Source: Lachnoclostridium sp. An138 (GTDB lineage Bacteria > Bacillota > Clostridia > Lachnospirales > Lachnospiraceae). Taken from it: a stretch of DNA of 64,000 nucleotides. The stretch is taken from the NCBI RefSeq assembly GCF_002160765.1, contig NZ_NFLF01000011.1, forward strand, positions 1 to 64,000. Reading direction: 5' to 3'. Each line of letters begins with the position of its first letter. Within the stretch, counting starts at the first letter, position 1. A program made the translations under genes and the position numbers. The notes under the pieces are model-generated. The model saw only the letters and a program-made list of their open reading frames with translations. It was not told where the DNA came from and ran no database searches. This document shows, piece by piece, positions 33,710 to 42,271 of the stretch.

Positions 33710-34520
33710 AATGAATACAGAATTATATAAACGGATAGAAACTGCCGCGCATAATATGCGGGAGAATATGCTGGAAATGACTCTGCATGCAGGAGCCAGC
33801 GGGGCTCATATAGGCGGCGCTCTTTCTTCGGCTGATATAGTTGCTGTGCTCTACTGCGGAATTATGGACAGACCGGGGAAGCAGGATCATTTTGTGCTGA
33901 GCAAAGGCCACTGTGCCCTGGTTCAGTATGCGGCTCTCTGCGAGACCGGCGTAATTTCCAGAGAAGAGCTGATGACCTTTGAAGACAATGGCGGGATGTT
34001 CCCGGCTCATCCGGTGATGCATGATGAGATAGGAATTGAGCTGTCAAGCGGCAGCCTGGGGCTTGGCCTGGGATTCGGCATCGGTCTGGCGCTGGCGGAT
34101 AAAAAGAAGGAGACACAGGCAAAGACATTTGTCCTGCTTGGCAACGGAGAATGCAACGAAGGCAGCGTATGGGAAGCCGTCATGCAGGCGCCCAAGCTGG
34201 GTCTGGACAATCTGATTGCGATTATGGACAATAACCACCTGCAGCTGGATGGGGAAGCGGAAAAAATCGTTCCGCAGGCACATATTGCGGAAAGCTTCCG
34301 TTCTTTTGGCTGGGAAGTCTTTGAGATAAACGGACATGATATCCGGGCTGTCTATGAGACCCTTGCCGGACTTGCGGCGGATGGCAGGCCAAAAATGATT
34401 GTGGCGGATACGGTAAAAGGAAAGGGCGTTTCCTTCATGGAGAATCAGGTGAAATACCATCATGCAGGACTTACCCAGGAGCAGTATAATCAGGCGATGG
34501 AGGAATTGAAAAATGATTGA
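33702..34520 (+). CDS. Transketolase-like protein, N-terminal (ThDP-binding) subunit
   Basis: The 272-residue protein covers the ThDP diphosphate-binding half of transketolase: SKGHCALVQYAAL, SSGSLGLGLGFGIGLAL, and the ThDP motif GNGECNEGSVWEAVMQAPKLGLDNLIAIMDNN (GDG replaced by GNG). VKGKGVSFMEN follows. The pyrimidine-binding half is the separate next gene. A GTG at 33702 is 8 bases after GGAGG and is preferred; an ATG at 33711 is the alternative. It overlaps both neighbours by 8 bases. Split transketolases outside central metabolism often make ketose or branched-chain sugars, which suits this locus (inference). Confidence 0.9.
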   Translation: MIEMNTELYKRIETAAHNMRENMLEMTLHAGASGAHIGGALSSADIVAVLYCGIMDRPGKQDHFVLSKGHCALVQYAALCETGVISREELMTFEDNGGMFPAHPVMHDEIGIELSSGSLGLGLGFGIGLALADKKKETQAKTFVLLGNGECNEGSVWEAVMQAPKLGLDNLIAIMDNNHLQLDGEAEKIVPQAHIAESFRSFGWEVFEINGHDIRAVYETLAGLAADGRPKMIVADTVKGKGVSFMENQVKYHHAGLTQEQYNQAMEELKND

Positions 34521-35490
34521 TATTTCGGCGGAAAACGTTGCCCTCTGGTCAAGAATAAGTTCAAGAAAGACATTTGGCCTGGTTTTGGACGAGCTGGCCT
34601 GTGAGTATCCGGATTTGATGGTGCTTGTGGCGGACGTGGCAGATTCCGCAGGCCTGGGAGATTTTGAAAAAAACCATCCGGATCAGTTCCTGAATGTAGG
34701 AATTGCGGAGCAGAATATGACTGCCATTGCGGCAGGCCTGGCGAAATCAGGATATCAGGTTTTTGCAGTATCCTTTGCGCCATTTGCTTCCATGCGGTGC
34801 TTTGAAGTGCTGCGCACCTATCTGGGGTATATGAATCTGAATGTGACGGTAGTGGGAATCGCCAGCGGACTGAGCATGGGAACAGCAGGCAATACCCATT
34901 ACGGACTGGAAGATCTGGCGCTTGCAAGGACGATTCCGAATATGACTGTGGTATCACCGGCAGACTGCACGGAGACCGCGAAGGCTGTGGAAGCTCTTCT
35001 GGAGCATAAAGGACCGGCATATCTGAGACTGACGGGTGTGAATGGAAACCAGCCGGTGTATAAGGAGAATTATGATTTCCGGCTGGGCAGAGCCACAAAA
35101 GTCAGAGAGGGAACGGATGTGGCGATTGTGGCCACGGGAACCATGGTGTATGAGTCTCTTCGTGCCACAAGAAAGCTTCAGAAAGACGGAATTTCCTGTA
35201 CAATTATAGATATGAGCACGGTGAAGCCGCTGGATGAGGAGATTCTGGAAGAAGTGTTCGATTCGCACAGACTTGTTGTGACAATTGAAGAGCATACAGT
35301 CATCGGAGGACTGGGTTCTGCTGTGGCTGAATATAAAGCAAGGTACAATAAGGATACCCGGCTGGAGATGATGGGACTTCCGGACAGCTTTGGAAAAGCG
35401 GGAACCTATGCGTGGCTGCTGGACTATCATAAATTGTCAGCCCGTCACATTGCGGACAGAATCACGGACGCGTATAAAAAGTTGGATTAA
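34513..35490 (+). CDS. Transketolase-like protein, C-terminal (Pyr and C) subunit
   Basis: The 325-residue partner of the preceding gene holds the pyrimidine-binding domain (residues about 15-175) with the catalytic Glu in VGIAEQNMTAIAAGLA and SFAPFASMRCFE. The C-terminal domain (about 190-320) has GTMVYESL and VVTIEEHTVIGGLG. It overlaps the first subunit by 8 bases (ATGATTGA), consistent with a 1:1 complex. Together they would transfer a two-carbon ketol or related acyl-anion unit to an aldehyde; the LuxC-like reductase downstream is a possible aldehyde source (inference). Confidence 0.9.
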   Translation: MIDISAENVALWSRISSRKTFGLVLDELACEYPDLMVLVADVADSAGLGDFEKNHPDQFLNVGIAEQNMTAIAAGLAKSGYQVFAVSFAPFASMRCFEVLRTYLGYMNLNVTVVGIASGLSMGTAGNTHYGLEDLALARTIPNMTVVSPADCTETAKAVEALLEHKGPAYLRLTGVNGNQPVYKENYDFRLGRATKVREGTDVAIVATGTMVYESLRATRKLQKDGISCTIIDMSTVKPLDEEILEEVFDSHRLVVTIEEHTVIGGLGSAVAEYKARYNKDTRLEMMGLPDSFGKAGTYAWLLDYHKLSARHIADRITDAYKKLD

Positions 35491-35510
35491 ATTGCAGGAG
35501 GAAAACAGCA

Positions 35511-35750
35511 ATGACAAATAAAGAAAAATATGTAAATGCTTTTACGGAGACCTTTGATATTACGGAGGAAGAGACACAGGGACTTCAGTATTCCGGGATC
35601 GCAGCCTGGGATTCTGTAGGCCACATGTCTCTTGTGGCAGCTCTTGAGGATGCTTTTGATATTATGATGGATACAGATGACATTATTGATTTCAGCTCTT
35701 TTGAAAAGGGAATGGAAATTCTGAGTGAAAAATATGATGTGGAATTTTAA
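35511..35750 (+). CDS. Acyl carrier protein
   Basis: The 79-residue acidic helical protein carries AAWDSVGHMSL; S35 in the DSV motif is the expected phosphopantetheine site (DSL/DSV consensus). Length and acidity fit a stand-alone ACP. It lies 20 bases after the transketolase subunit behind AGGAGG and overlaps the AMP-dependent ligase by 17 bases, so that ligase is its likely loading enzyme. No ketosynthase is nearby, so it probably carries a single activated acyl or amino/hydroxy acid rather than supporting fatty acid synthesis. Confidence 0.88.
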   Translation: MTNKEKYVNAFTETFDITEEETQGLQYSGIAAWDSVGHMSLVAALEDAFDIMMDTDDIIDFSSFEKGMEILSEKYDVEF

Positions 35751-37146
35751 TGAGTTTTTGGATAATACTGCGCTGCGTTCTGATGATGGAACGCAGCTGA
35801 CATACAGAGAACTGGGAGAAGAGACAGGGCGGCTCGCGTCGGCGATTGGGAAACGCTGCCTTGTTTTTTCCATGTGCAGCAATACGGAAGGCTCTGTTAT
35901 CGGATATGTGAGCTTTATACAGAACAGAATTGTTCCGGTTCTTTTGAATGCCCATCTGGATCAGGAACTGCTGGAGGCGCTTCTGGAAAAGTATAATCCG
36001 GCATTTCTGTGGATGCCTGATGCAATGACGGAAAAGTTCCCCGGATTTCAGTGCGTTTATCAGAGCAGAGGATACTCTCTGCTGAAGACGGACTATGAAA
36101 AGTCCTGGCCTCTTTATGAAGAACTGGGTCTGCTTCTTACCACGTCAGGATCTACAGGCAGTCCCAAGTTTGTCAGACAAAGCTATAAAAATATTGAAGT
36201 AAATACCCGTCAGATCGCGGAATATCTGGAACTTGACCAGGAGGAAAGGGCGATCACCACGCTGCCTATGAATTACACTTATGGTCTGTCCATTATCAAC
36301 AGCCATCTGCTGGTGGGCGCAGAAATCCTGCTTACGGATAAGACCATGATGGAGAGAGGATTCTGGTCCTTTATGAAGGAGCAGAAGGCGACTTCTTTCG
36401 GAGGAGTGCCTTATACCTATGAAATGCTGGATAAGCTGAGATTTTTCCGTATGGACCTTCCGGATCTGAAGACAATGACACAGGCCGGCGGCAAGCTGAT
36501 TCCGGAACTCCACAAGAAATTCGCGGAATATGCGGCGGAGAAGGGCAAGCGTTTTATTGTCATGTACGGCCAGTGTGAGGCTACGGCCCGGATGGGATAT
36601 CTGCCCGCGGATAAGGCTGTGGAAAAATGCGGGTCTATGGGCATCGCCATTCCGGGAGGCGTGTTCCATTTGATTGATGTAAATGGAGAAGCGGTCACGG
36701 AACCCCATGTAACCGGGGAACTGGTATATGAAGGGGAAAATGTGACTCTGGGATATGCGGAGTGCGGAGAAGATCTGAGTAAGGGAGACGAAAGAAACGG
36801 CTTCCTTCAGACAGGAGATATGGCGCAGTTTGACGAGGACGGCTATTATTATATTGTCGGACGCAGAAAGAGATTTCTGAAAATATATGGAAACCGTGTA
36901 AACCTGGATGAAGTGGACCGGATGATCAAGGGAAAATTTGAAAATCTGGAATGTGCCAGCGCCGGAGTGGATGACCACATGTACCTCTTTGTGACAGACG
37001 AAGCTTATGGGGAACAGGTGAAAGAGTTTGTGGTTGCGAAGACCGGACTGAACCAGGCGGCATTTAAGGTGATTGTCGTAGACAGCATTCCGAAAAATGA
37101 CGCCGGAAAAACGCTTTACAGGGAACTGGAAAAATATTATAAGTAG
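35734..37146 (+). CDS. AMP-dependent acyl-ACP synthetase/ligase
   Basis: This ANL-family adenylating enzyme has the ATP loop TTSGSTGSPK (about residues 135-144), YGQCEAT, QTGDMAQFDEDGYYYIVGRRKRFLKIYGNRV and the C-terminal catalytic Lys in KNDAGKTLYREL. It would activate a carboxylic acid as acyl-AMP and load it on the ACP whose gene overlaps its 5' end. At about 470 residues it is shorter than acyl-CoA synthetases, as in stand-alone acyl-ACP ligases. The start is one of two adjacent ATGs (35734, 35737). The acid substrate cannot be read from the sequence. Confidence 0.85.
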   Translation: MMWNFNEFLDNTALRSDDGTQLTYRELGEETGRLASAIGKRCLVFSMCSNTEGSVIGYVSFIQNRIVPVLLNAHLDQELLEALLEKYNPAFLWMPDAMTEKFPGFQCVYQSRGYSLLKTDYEKSWPLYEELGLLLTTSGSTGSPKFVRQSYKNIEVNTRQIAEYLELDQEERAITTLPMNYTYGLSIINSHLLVGAEILLTDKTMMERGFWSFMKEQKATSFGGVPYTYEMLDKLRFFRMDLPDLKTMTQAGGKLIPELHKKFAEYAAEKGKRFIVMYGQCEATARMGYLPADKAVEKCGSMGIAIPGGVFHLIDVNGEAVTEPHVTGELVYEGENVTLGYAECGEDLSKGDERNGFLQTGDMAQFDEDGYYYIVGRRKRFLKIYGNRVNLDEVDRMIKGKFENLECASAGVDDHMYLFVTDEAYGEQVKEFVVAKTGLNQAAFKVIVVDSIPKNDAGKTLYRELEKYYK

Positions 37147-37185
37147 TCAGATACAGCCCTGTATCAAAGGTAAGGGAGCAGAAAG

Positions 37186-38277
37186 ATGAATTTTGAAGAC
37201 ATGCTGCAGACAAGTCCATATTCTTTAGATAAGGAGGAAAAAGGCCGCTTTCTGACAGAGAGGCTGGGAGAGCTTACAGAAAAACATAGAGAAAGCTGCC
37301 CCCAGTACAGAAACATGCTGGAAAGCGCAGGCTATGACAGCCAGAAGCTTTGCAGCTATAAAGAGCTGCCGTTTCTTCCGGTGCGCCTCTTTAAAGAACT
37401 GGAACTGCGAAGCGTTCCGAAGGAAGAGGTGGTAAAGACCATGACCTCTTCGGGAACGACCGGACAGGCCGTCTCGAAAATCTATCTGGATCGGGTAACC
37501 TCCGCAAATCAGCAGAAGGTTATGGTAAAAATCGTTTCTGATTTTACAGGAAGCAGCAGAATGCCCATGATTATTCTGGACTGTCCATCCGTGGTAAAAA
37601 ACCGTCAGATGTTTTCCGCCCGGGGAGCCGGGATTCTGGGATTTTCCATTTTCGGCGCAAAACGAATCTACGCGCTGGATGATGATATGAAGCTGGATGT
37701 GGATGGTTTGAAGGCTTTTCTTGAGAAGTATCAGGGCCAGAGAATTTTTCTTTTTGGCTTTACATTTATGATCTGGCAGCATTTTTATAAGGAGCTGGTG
37801 CGCCTGAAAGAGGAAGGCATTACTTTCGATCTGTCGGAGGGAGTCCTGATTCATGGCGGCGGCTGGAAAAAGCTGATAAACGAAGCTGTCAGTCCGCAGG
37901 AATTCGGGCAGCGCCTGCAGGAGGTCTGTGGTCTCCGCCATGTACACGATTATTACGGCATGGTAGAGCAGACAGGCTGCATTTACATGGAATGTGAGTG
38001 CGGACATCTTCATGCGAGCAATTTTTCTGATGTGATTGTAAGACGGCCGCTGGATTTTGCAGAATGTGAAATGGGGGAAAAGGGAATCATTCAGGTGGTT
38101 TCCACCCTTCCGGAATCCTATCCGGGACATTCGCTTCTCACAGAGGATGAGGGAGTGGTGCTTGGAGAGGATGACTGCCCCTGCGGCAGAAAAGGAAAAT
38201 ATTTCAAAGTAATCGGCAGGCTCAAAAATGCTGAGATACGGGGGTGCAGCGATACCTATGCAGAAAAGTTTAGATAA
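37186..38277 (+). CDS. LuxE-like acyl-protein synthetase
   Basis: The 363-residue protein matches the LuxE acyl-protein synthetase family: CPQYRNMLES, LPFLPVRLFKELEL, the ATP loop TMTSSGTTGQAVSKIYLD (about 85-102), GVLIHGGGWKK, and YYGMVEQTGCIYMECECGHLH. In luminescent bacteria LuxE makes acyl-AMP, moves the acyl to a cysteine near its own C-terminus and passes it to LuxC. A cysteine (C354) lies 10 residues from this C-terminus. A C-x-C pair at about 331-333 adds to a possible metal site. No luxA, luxB or luxD is present, so light emission is not implied. The LuxC-like gene overlaps its end. Confidence 0.87.
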   Translation: MNFEDMLQTSPYSLDKEEKGRFLTERLGELTEKHRESCPQYRNMLESAGYDSQKLCSYKELPFLPVRLFKELELRSVPKEEVVKTMTSSGTTGQAVSKIYLDRVTSANQQKVMVKIVSDFTGSSRMPMIILDCPSVVKNRQMFSARGAGILGFSIFGAKRIYALDDDMKLDVDGLKAFLEKYQGQRIFLFGFTFMIWQHFYKELVRLKEEGITFDLSEGVLIHGGGWKKLINEAVSPQEFGQRLQEVCGLRHVHDYYGMVEQTGCIYMECECGHLHASNFSDVIVRRPLDFAECEMGEKGIIQVVSTLPESYPGHSLLTEDEGVVLGEDDCPCGRKGKYFKVIGRLKNAEIRGCSDTYAEKFR

Positions 38278-39472
38278 AGAAAATTTGCAGGGAATTCAAT
38301 ACCTGGCAGGCAGTGAAGAGATTCTTGCACACATGCCGGAAGTGGAAGCGAGGGAACCTTTTTGCGGAGAAATTGAAGAGTTTCTGAATTTCCTGTCCAA
38401 AACACTTCTTTCCATGCCGGAAGCAAAGCTGTATCCGGATGTGGTAACCTTTGCCTTCTGGATTCGCAGATCGTCAGTGAAAAAGCTGGCAGAGCGTTTC
38501 CAGGCAGAAGAGAACTGTATACACCTGGGAAGAGGAGTGGCTTTCCACATTGCTCCGTCCAATGTGGCGGTTAATTATGCCTATTCCTTTGCGGCAGGTT
38601 TTATGACGGGGAACGCCAATGTGGTCCGCATTCCGTCTAAAGATTTTCCGCAGATTTCCATTATCAACAAAGCGGTAAATATGGCTCTGGAACAGTACCC
38701 GGCCTGCCGGCCCTACATCTGTTTTGTGCGTTACGGGAGAGAGCAGAGAATCAATGACGCGCTTTCTTCTATTGCGGATACCCGGATTGTCTGGGGCGGC
38801 GACCGTACAATCGCAGAGCTGAGAAAATCACCGCTTGGCCCCAGAGCATCGGAAATTACTTTTGCGGACAGATATTCTCTGGCGGTAATTGACAGCGACG
38901 CCTATCTGGCAGCGGATAATCAGCCGAGGATTGCGGATGATTTTTATAACGATACTTATCTGACGGACCAGAATGCCTGTACCAGTCCAAGGCTTGTAGT
39001 CTGGTGCGGTTCCCAGACTGCCCGGGCCAAGGAACGTTTCTGGAGCCTTCTTCTGGAGAGAGTTCAGAAAAAGTACGAATTTCAGTCCATTCAGGGAGTC
39101 AACAAGCTGACAAATGCTTTTCTGGCAGCGGCAGCCCAGGAAGGCACACATATGATATCCTGCGGCGATAACCGGCTTGTCAGGATTTCCCTGGACCATC
39201 TTTTCGAAGGATTGATGGATTTCCGGGGAGATTCCGGATATTTTTATGAATATGACTGTCAGGATATCTGCGATTTAAAAGCTGTCTGCGATGACACTCA
39301 CTGCCAGACGGTTTCCTACATCGGTGATCCGCAGATGTTTCTGCCGCTTTTGAAGACAGGAGTCCGCGGCATTGACCGTATCGTTCCGGTGGGAAAAACC
39401 ATGGATTTTGATCTGATCTGGGATGGATATAATCTGTATGAGAGGCTGACCAGAACTATCCATATTTCATAA
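38258..39472 (+). CDS. LuxC-like acyl reductase (aldehyde-forming)
   Basis: The product of about 404 residues belongs to the LuxC/acyl-CoA reductase branch of the aldehyde dehydrogenase fold. GRGVAFHIAPSNVAVNYAYSFAAGFMTGNANVVRIPSKDF binds NAD(P)H, IVWGGDRTI follows, and NACTSPRLVVWCG holds the probable acyl-thioester cysteine (C241). It would reduce an acyl group received from the LuxE-like partner, or from the ACP, to an aldehyde. It overlaps the LuxE-like gene by 20 bases. An ATG at 38228 is an alternative start; 38258 is favoured by GGGGGTG upstream. It is the last gene of the cassette before membrane proteins resume. Confidence 0.87.
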   Translation: MQKSLDKENLQGIQYLAGSEEILAHMPEVEAREPFCGEIEEFLNFLSKTLLSMPEAKLYPDVVTFAFWIRRSSVKKLAERFQAEENCIHLGRGVAFHIAPSNVAVNYAYSFAAGFMTGNANVVRIPSKDFPQISIINKAVNMALEQYPACRPYICFVRYGREQRINDALSSIADTRIVWGGDRTIAELRKSPLGPRASEITFADRYSLAVIDSDAYLAADNQPRIADDFYNDTYLTDQNACTSPRLVVWCGSQTARAKERFWSLLLERVQKKYEFQSIQGVNKLTNAFLAAAAQEGTHMISCGDNRLVRISLDHLFEGLMDFRGDSGYFYEYDCQDICDLKAVCDDTHCQTVSYIGDPQMFLPLLKTGVRGIDRIVPVGKTMDFDLIWDGYNLYERLTRTIHIS

Positions 39473-39489
39473 ATGGAAGGAATTGTGAT

Positions 39490-41079
39490 ATGAGGCATAA
39501 AAAACTGCAGACAGCATTATATGCTGTTTTAGTCCTGCTTCCCTTTTTGTGGGTTTTATGCATTCTGTTTTGTAATGGATTTAAATTTGAATTGTCTATT
39601 CTGCAGCCTGTCTGGAACGATGAAATTGGATGGTACAATCAGGTAGCCGCAGTGATTGAATATGGGAAGCCTCTGGGGTATTATGGGTATAATGGCACGC
39701 ATGCCCAGATAGGTACCTGGGGAGCCTGGGGGATTGCGCCGCTGCTGCCTTATGCGGCTTTTGGGAAAATATTCGGCTGGGGACTTTCGTCAATGGCTTT
39801 GGCAAATATTTTCTTTCTGTGTCTGGCGATGCTGCTGTTAGTTATTATGACGAGGCCTTCTGTTACACAGACCCTGTGGTTAATTTTGTTATACAGCTGC
39901 AGCTTTATTACTATCGGATACTCCCTGACTTCTATGTCGGAAGGACTGCGATATTCTCTGGCTGTTATTTTGACAGGGGCATTGCTATGGCTGGAGCGCT
40001 GTACAAGAGAAAAAAAGCGTTTTTCCAGAAGGGAATTGTGCGGATGTATAGCCTTTGCGCTGTTCCTTTTTTATGCAATCCAGGTGTATCTGGTTTTTGT
40101 ACTTGTAGTTCCGGTGTATTGCTGGTATATTTTCAGGAAAGTACAGTTTGACAATGCAGATAGAAAAAAGCAGATTTTGTTATTTTCAGGGAAAATCGTG
40201 GCAATTACAGCTGTTACCGGTGTTGTAACAGTTATTGCAAACAGGCTGGTAACAAGCGTCTGCGCGCCTTATGTTGATTCCACTATTACAACTATTTTCA
40301 AACAGATTTCAGAAAATGGAATTTATCATGGTCTATGCTTTTTCCTGGAAAACTTTATGCAGAATCTGAGAACGGCAGACTTGTTTTCCATACTTTCGGT
40401 ATCCTCGGATACTTACGGAGTCTTGTCCTGGTTCTTTATCAACTACCTGGTAATCCTGTTTATTCTGCTGTTTGATTTAATAAGAAAAAGAAGGCAGCTC
40501 AAAGAGAACAGATCTTACTGTTATGAGGCGGCATTTTTTATGACCGGCTTTCTGATAGGATATTGTGCGCTTTATACAGGTCAGGAGTGGACATTGTGCA
40601 GGGGAATCAATACTGGATTGATTATGGCGCTGATCTATCTGAGCTTTGTAAAAAAGGAAAATTTGAAAATTCTTATCCTGTTGATGACAGTGTTTGAGAT
40701 TACAAGTGTTTGGGGATATTACAGCTCTATGGCAGATGAAAGGTTTGCAGCTTCTCAGAATGAGAATATCATCGAAGAAGAGAAAGCAGCTTTGGCAGAG
40801 GTGATTGAGCTGGATGTAAACGCGGAACCCTGGGAAAATACAGTGGCCACTTATGGAGATGTGGATTTCAGATATCTGGCCCTGCCTGCCGGTTACGGTT
40901 CAAATTATATGCTTGATCTGGAAATCAATAAAACGGCAGGATACGCAGTTATTACACAGGGAGAAGAGTATACTGGAGAGATGAAAAACAAGCTCGAGGA
41001 GGAAGGGCATAAGGTCCTTTTGGAAGATGAGTATTTTGTGGTCCTGAAAAATGAGAGGCAGCGCAGCTATGAAGAATGA
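39490..41079 (+). CDS. Multi-pass membrane protein, GT-C-like (unknown)
   Basis: The 529-residue protein has about eleven membrane segments. After the first helix the external loop reads VWNDEIGWYNQVAAVIEYGKPLGYYGYNG, with acidic residues where GT-C enzymes have theirs. A small soluble C-terminal domain (about 440-529) follows. The sequence is AT-rich like its neighbours. It may transfer a lipid-linked sugar to the polymer or act as polymerase. GGAAGGAA lies before the ATG, and its stop overlaps the next membrane gene. Confidence 0.7.
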   Translation: MRHKKLQTALYAVLVLLPFLWVLCILFCNGFKFELSILQPVWNDEIGWYNQVAAVIEYGKPLGYYGYNGTHAQIGTWGAWGIAPLLPYAAFGKIFGWGLSSMALANIFFLCLAMLLLVIMTRPSVTQTLWLILLYSCSFITIGYSLTSMSEGLRYSLAVILTGALLWLERCTREKKRFSRRELCGCIAFALFLFYAIQVYLVFVLVVPVYCWYIFRKVQFDNADRKKQILLFSGKIVAITAVTGVVTVIANRLVTSVCAPYVDSTITTIFKQISENGIYHGLCFFLENFMQNLRTADLFSILSVSSDTYGVLSWFFINYLVILFILLFDLIRKRRQLKENRSYCYEAAFFMTGFLIGYCALYTGQEWTLCRGINTGLIMALIYLSFVKKENLKILILLMTVFEITSVWGYYSSMADERFAASQNENIIEEEKAALAEVIELDVNAEPWENTVATYGDVDFRYLALPAGYGSNYMLDLEINKTAGYAVITQGEEYTGEMKNKLEEEGHKVLLEDEYFVVLKNERQRSYEE

Positions 41080-42250
41080 AAAAAGAAGCCTGATTGTAGC
41101 AACATTTTTTGCAGTATTTCTTTTTGTAATTACCTATCAGGTGATTATGGGAGCAGTAAGAAATCCATACAGCGATTATCTGGGACATGCAGAGAATGCG
41201 GAACTGCTTCTGCAGTCCGGGCTTGGACCTGTATTGAAGGAAATCGGATATCCTTTTTGGGCCTTTTTGGTGGCCGGAATTATGAAATTGTCTGGAGCTC
41301 CGGCTTATGAGGCATCTGCGATTGCAGGAGGTCTTTTAAATGCTTTCACTTACGTGCTGGTATTTTCTTATCTGGCAAAGGAGTGTAAAGAAGAACGCCT
41401 GGGGATTGCAGCGCTCACCTGGTTTTTACTCCTTGTGGGGCCCTTTTATATTCCATGGTACAATCCTGATGTATACAATGGCCAGGTGACACCGAATATC
41501 TGGCACAACCCTACTACGATTTGTGTCAGACCCTTTGCTTTTCTGGCTTTTCTGCTGATTCTGAGAGTTTTAAAGGAGTATGAAGAGGAGCAGAAAAAGC
41601 TCAGTGCCAAGACCTGGCTTCTGCTGGCGGTGTGTCTGGTGCTTTGCAACCTGGCCAAACCGAGCTTCGTTCAGATTGCTGTCCCGGGACTGGCAGTTTA
41701 TCTGCTTATTCTTCTGATTCGAACCAGAGGAAAAGCATTTGGCTTCTGTTTTCAGACGGCCTCTGCATTTGTACCGTGCGTCTGTGTAATGCTGTGGCAG
41801 ATGATTGTATCCTTTGGCACATCCAGCTCAGCAGAGGGCGGGATTGAAATTGCCTGGTTTGATGTTATGGGAGCGTCTTCTCCCAGCATCCCCTTTTCCA
41901 TGCTTTTGGGATACCTGTTCCCGCTTTATATTATTCTGACCAATCTGCGTATTATGAAAGAGCGGGATATGCAGGTGACGTTTTTTATGTGGTTTGCCGG
42001 TTTTCTGGAGGCGGCGGCGCTGGCGGAGACAGGCTACCGGCGCTATCACGGGAACTTTGGCTGGGGATATGTGCTGGCGACGTTTCTGGTGTATGTAATG
42101 ACATTCCGGTATTTTTTGAAGCGCAACCGGGAATATGACTATCAGAATCTGAAGGACCGAATCTTTGTCCTGGGCGGCTGGGTGATTTTTGCGCTGCAGC
42201 TGTTTATAGGGATTTATTACATAAGCACTTTTTTTATTCCGGTCGGATAG
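41069..42250 (+). CDS. Multi-pass membrane protein (unknown, GT-C-like)
   Basis: The 393-residue protein has about nine to ten membrane segments. The first loop has RNPYSDYLGHAENAELLLQSG, and a later loop has WYNPDVYNGQVTPNIWHNPTT. Asp and His residues in such loops are typical of membrane transferases for lipid-phosphate sugars. The ATG at 41069 follows GAGAGG and lies inside the end of the previous gene; 41051 is an alternative. It is co-translated with the preceding GT-C-like gene and followed by the GtrB-like gene, a plausible donor-transferase set. Confidence 0.68.
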   Translation: MKNEKRSLIVATFFAVFLFVITYQVIMGAVRNPYSDYLGHAENAELLLQSGLGPVLKEIGYPFWAFLVAGIMKLSGAPAYEASAIAGGLLNAFTYVLVFSYLAKECKEERLGIAALTWFLLLVGPFYIPWYNPDVYNGQVTPNIWHNPTTICVRPFAFLAFLLILRVLKEYEEEQKKLSAKTWLLLAVCLVLCNLAKPSFVQIAVPGLAVYLLILLIRTRGKAFGFCFQTASAFVPCVCVMLWQMIVSFGTSSSAEGGIEIAWFDVMGASSPSIPFSMLLGYLFPLYIILTNLRIMKERDMQVTFFMWFAGFLEAAALAETGYRRYHGNFGWGYVLATFLVYVMTFRYFLKRNREYDYQNLKDRIFVLGGWVIFALQLFIGIYYISTFFIPVG

Positions 42251-42271
42251 ATCGGTGAAGGAGAGAAAAAA

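Noticed and set aside
37186-39472. Bioluminescence (lux) operon
   Set aside because: Only LuxE-like and LuxC-like genes are present. No luxA, luxB or luxD is found, and the context is surface sugar synthesis.
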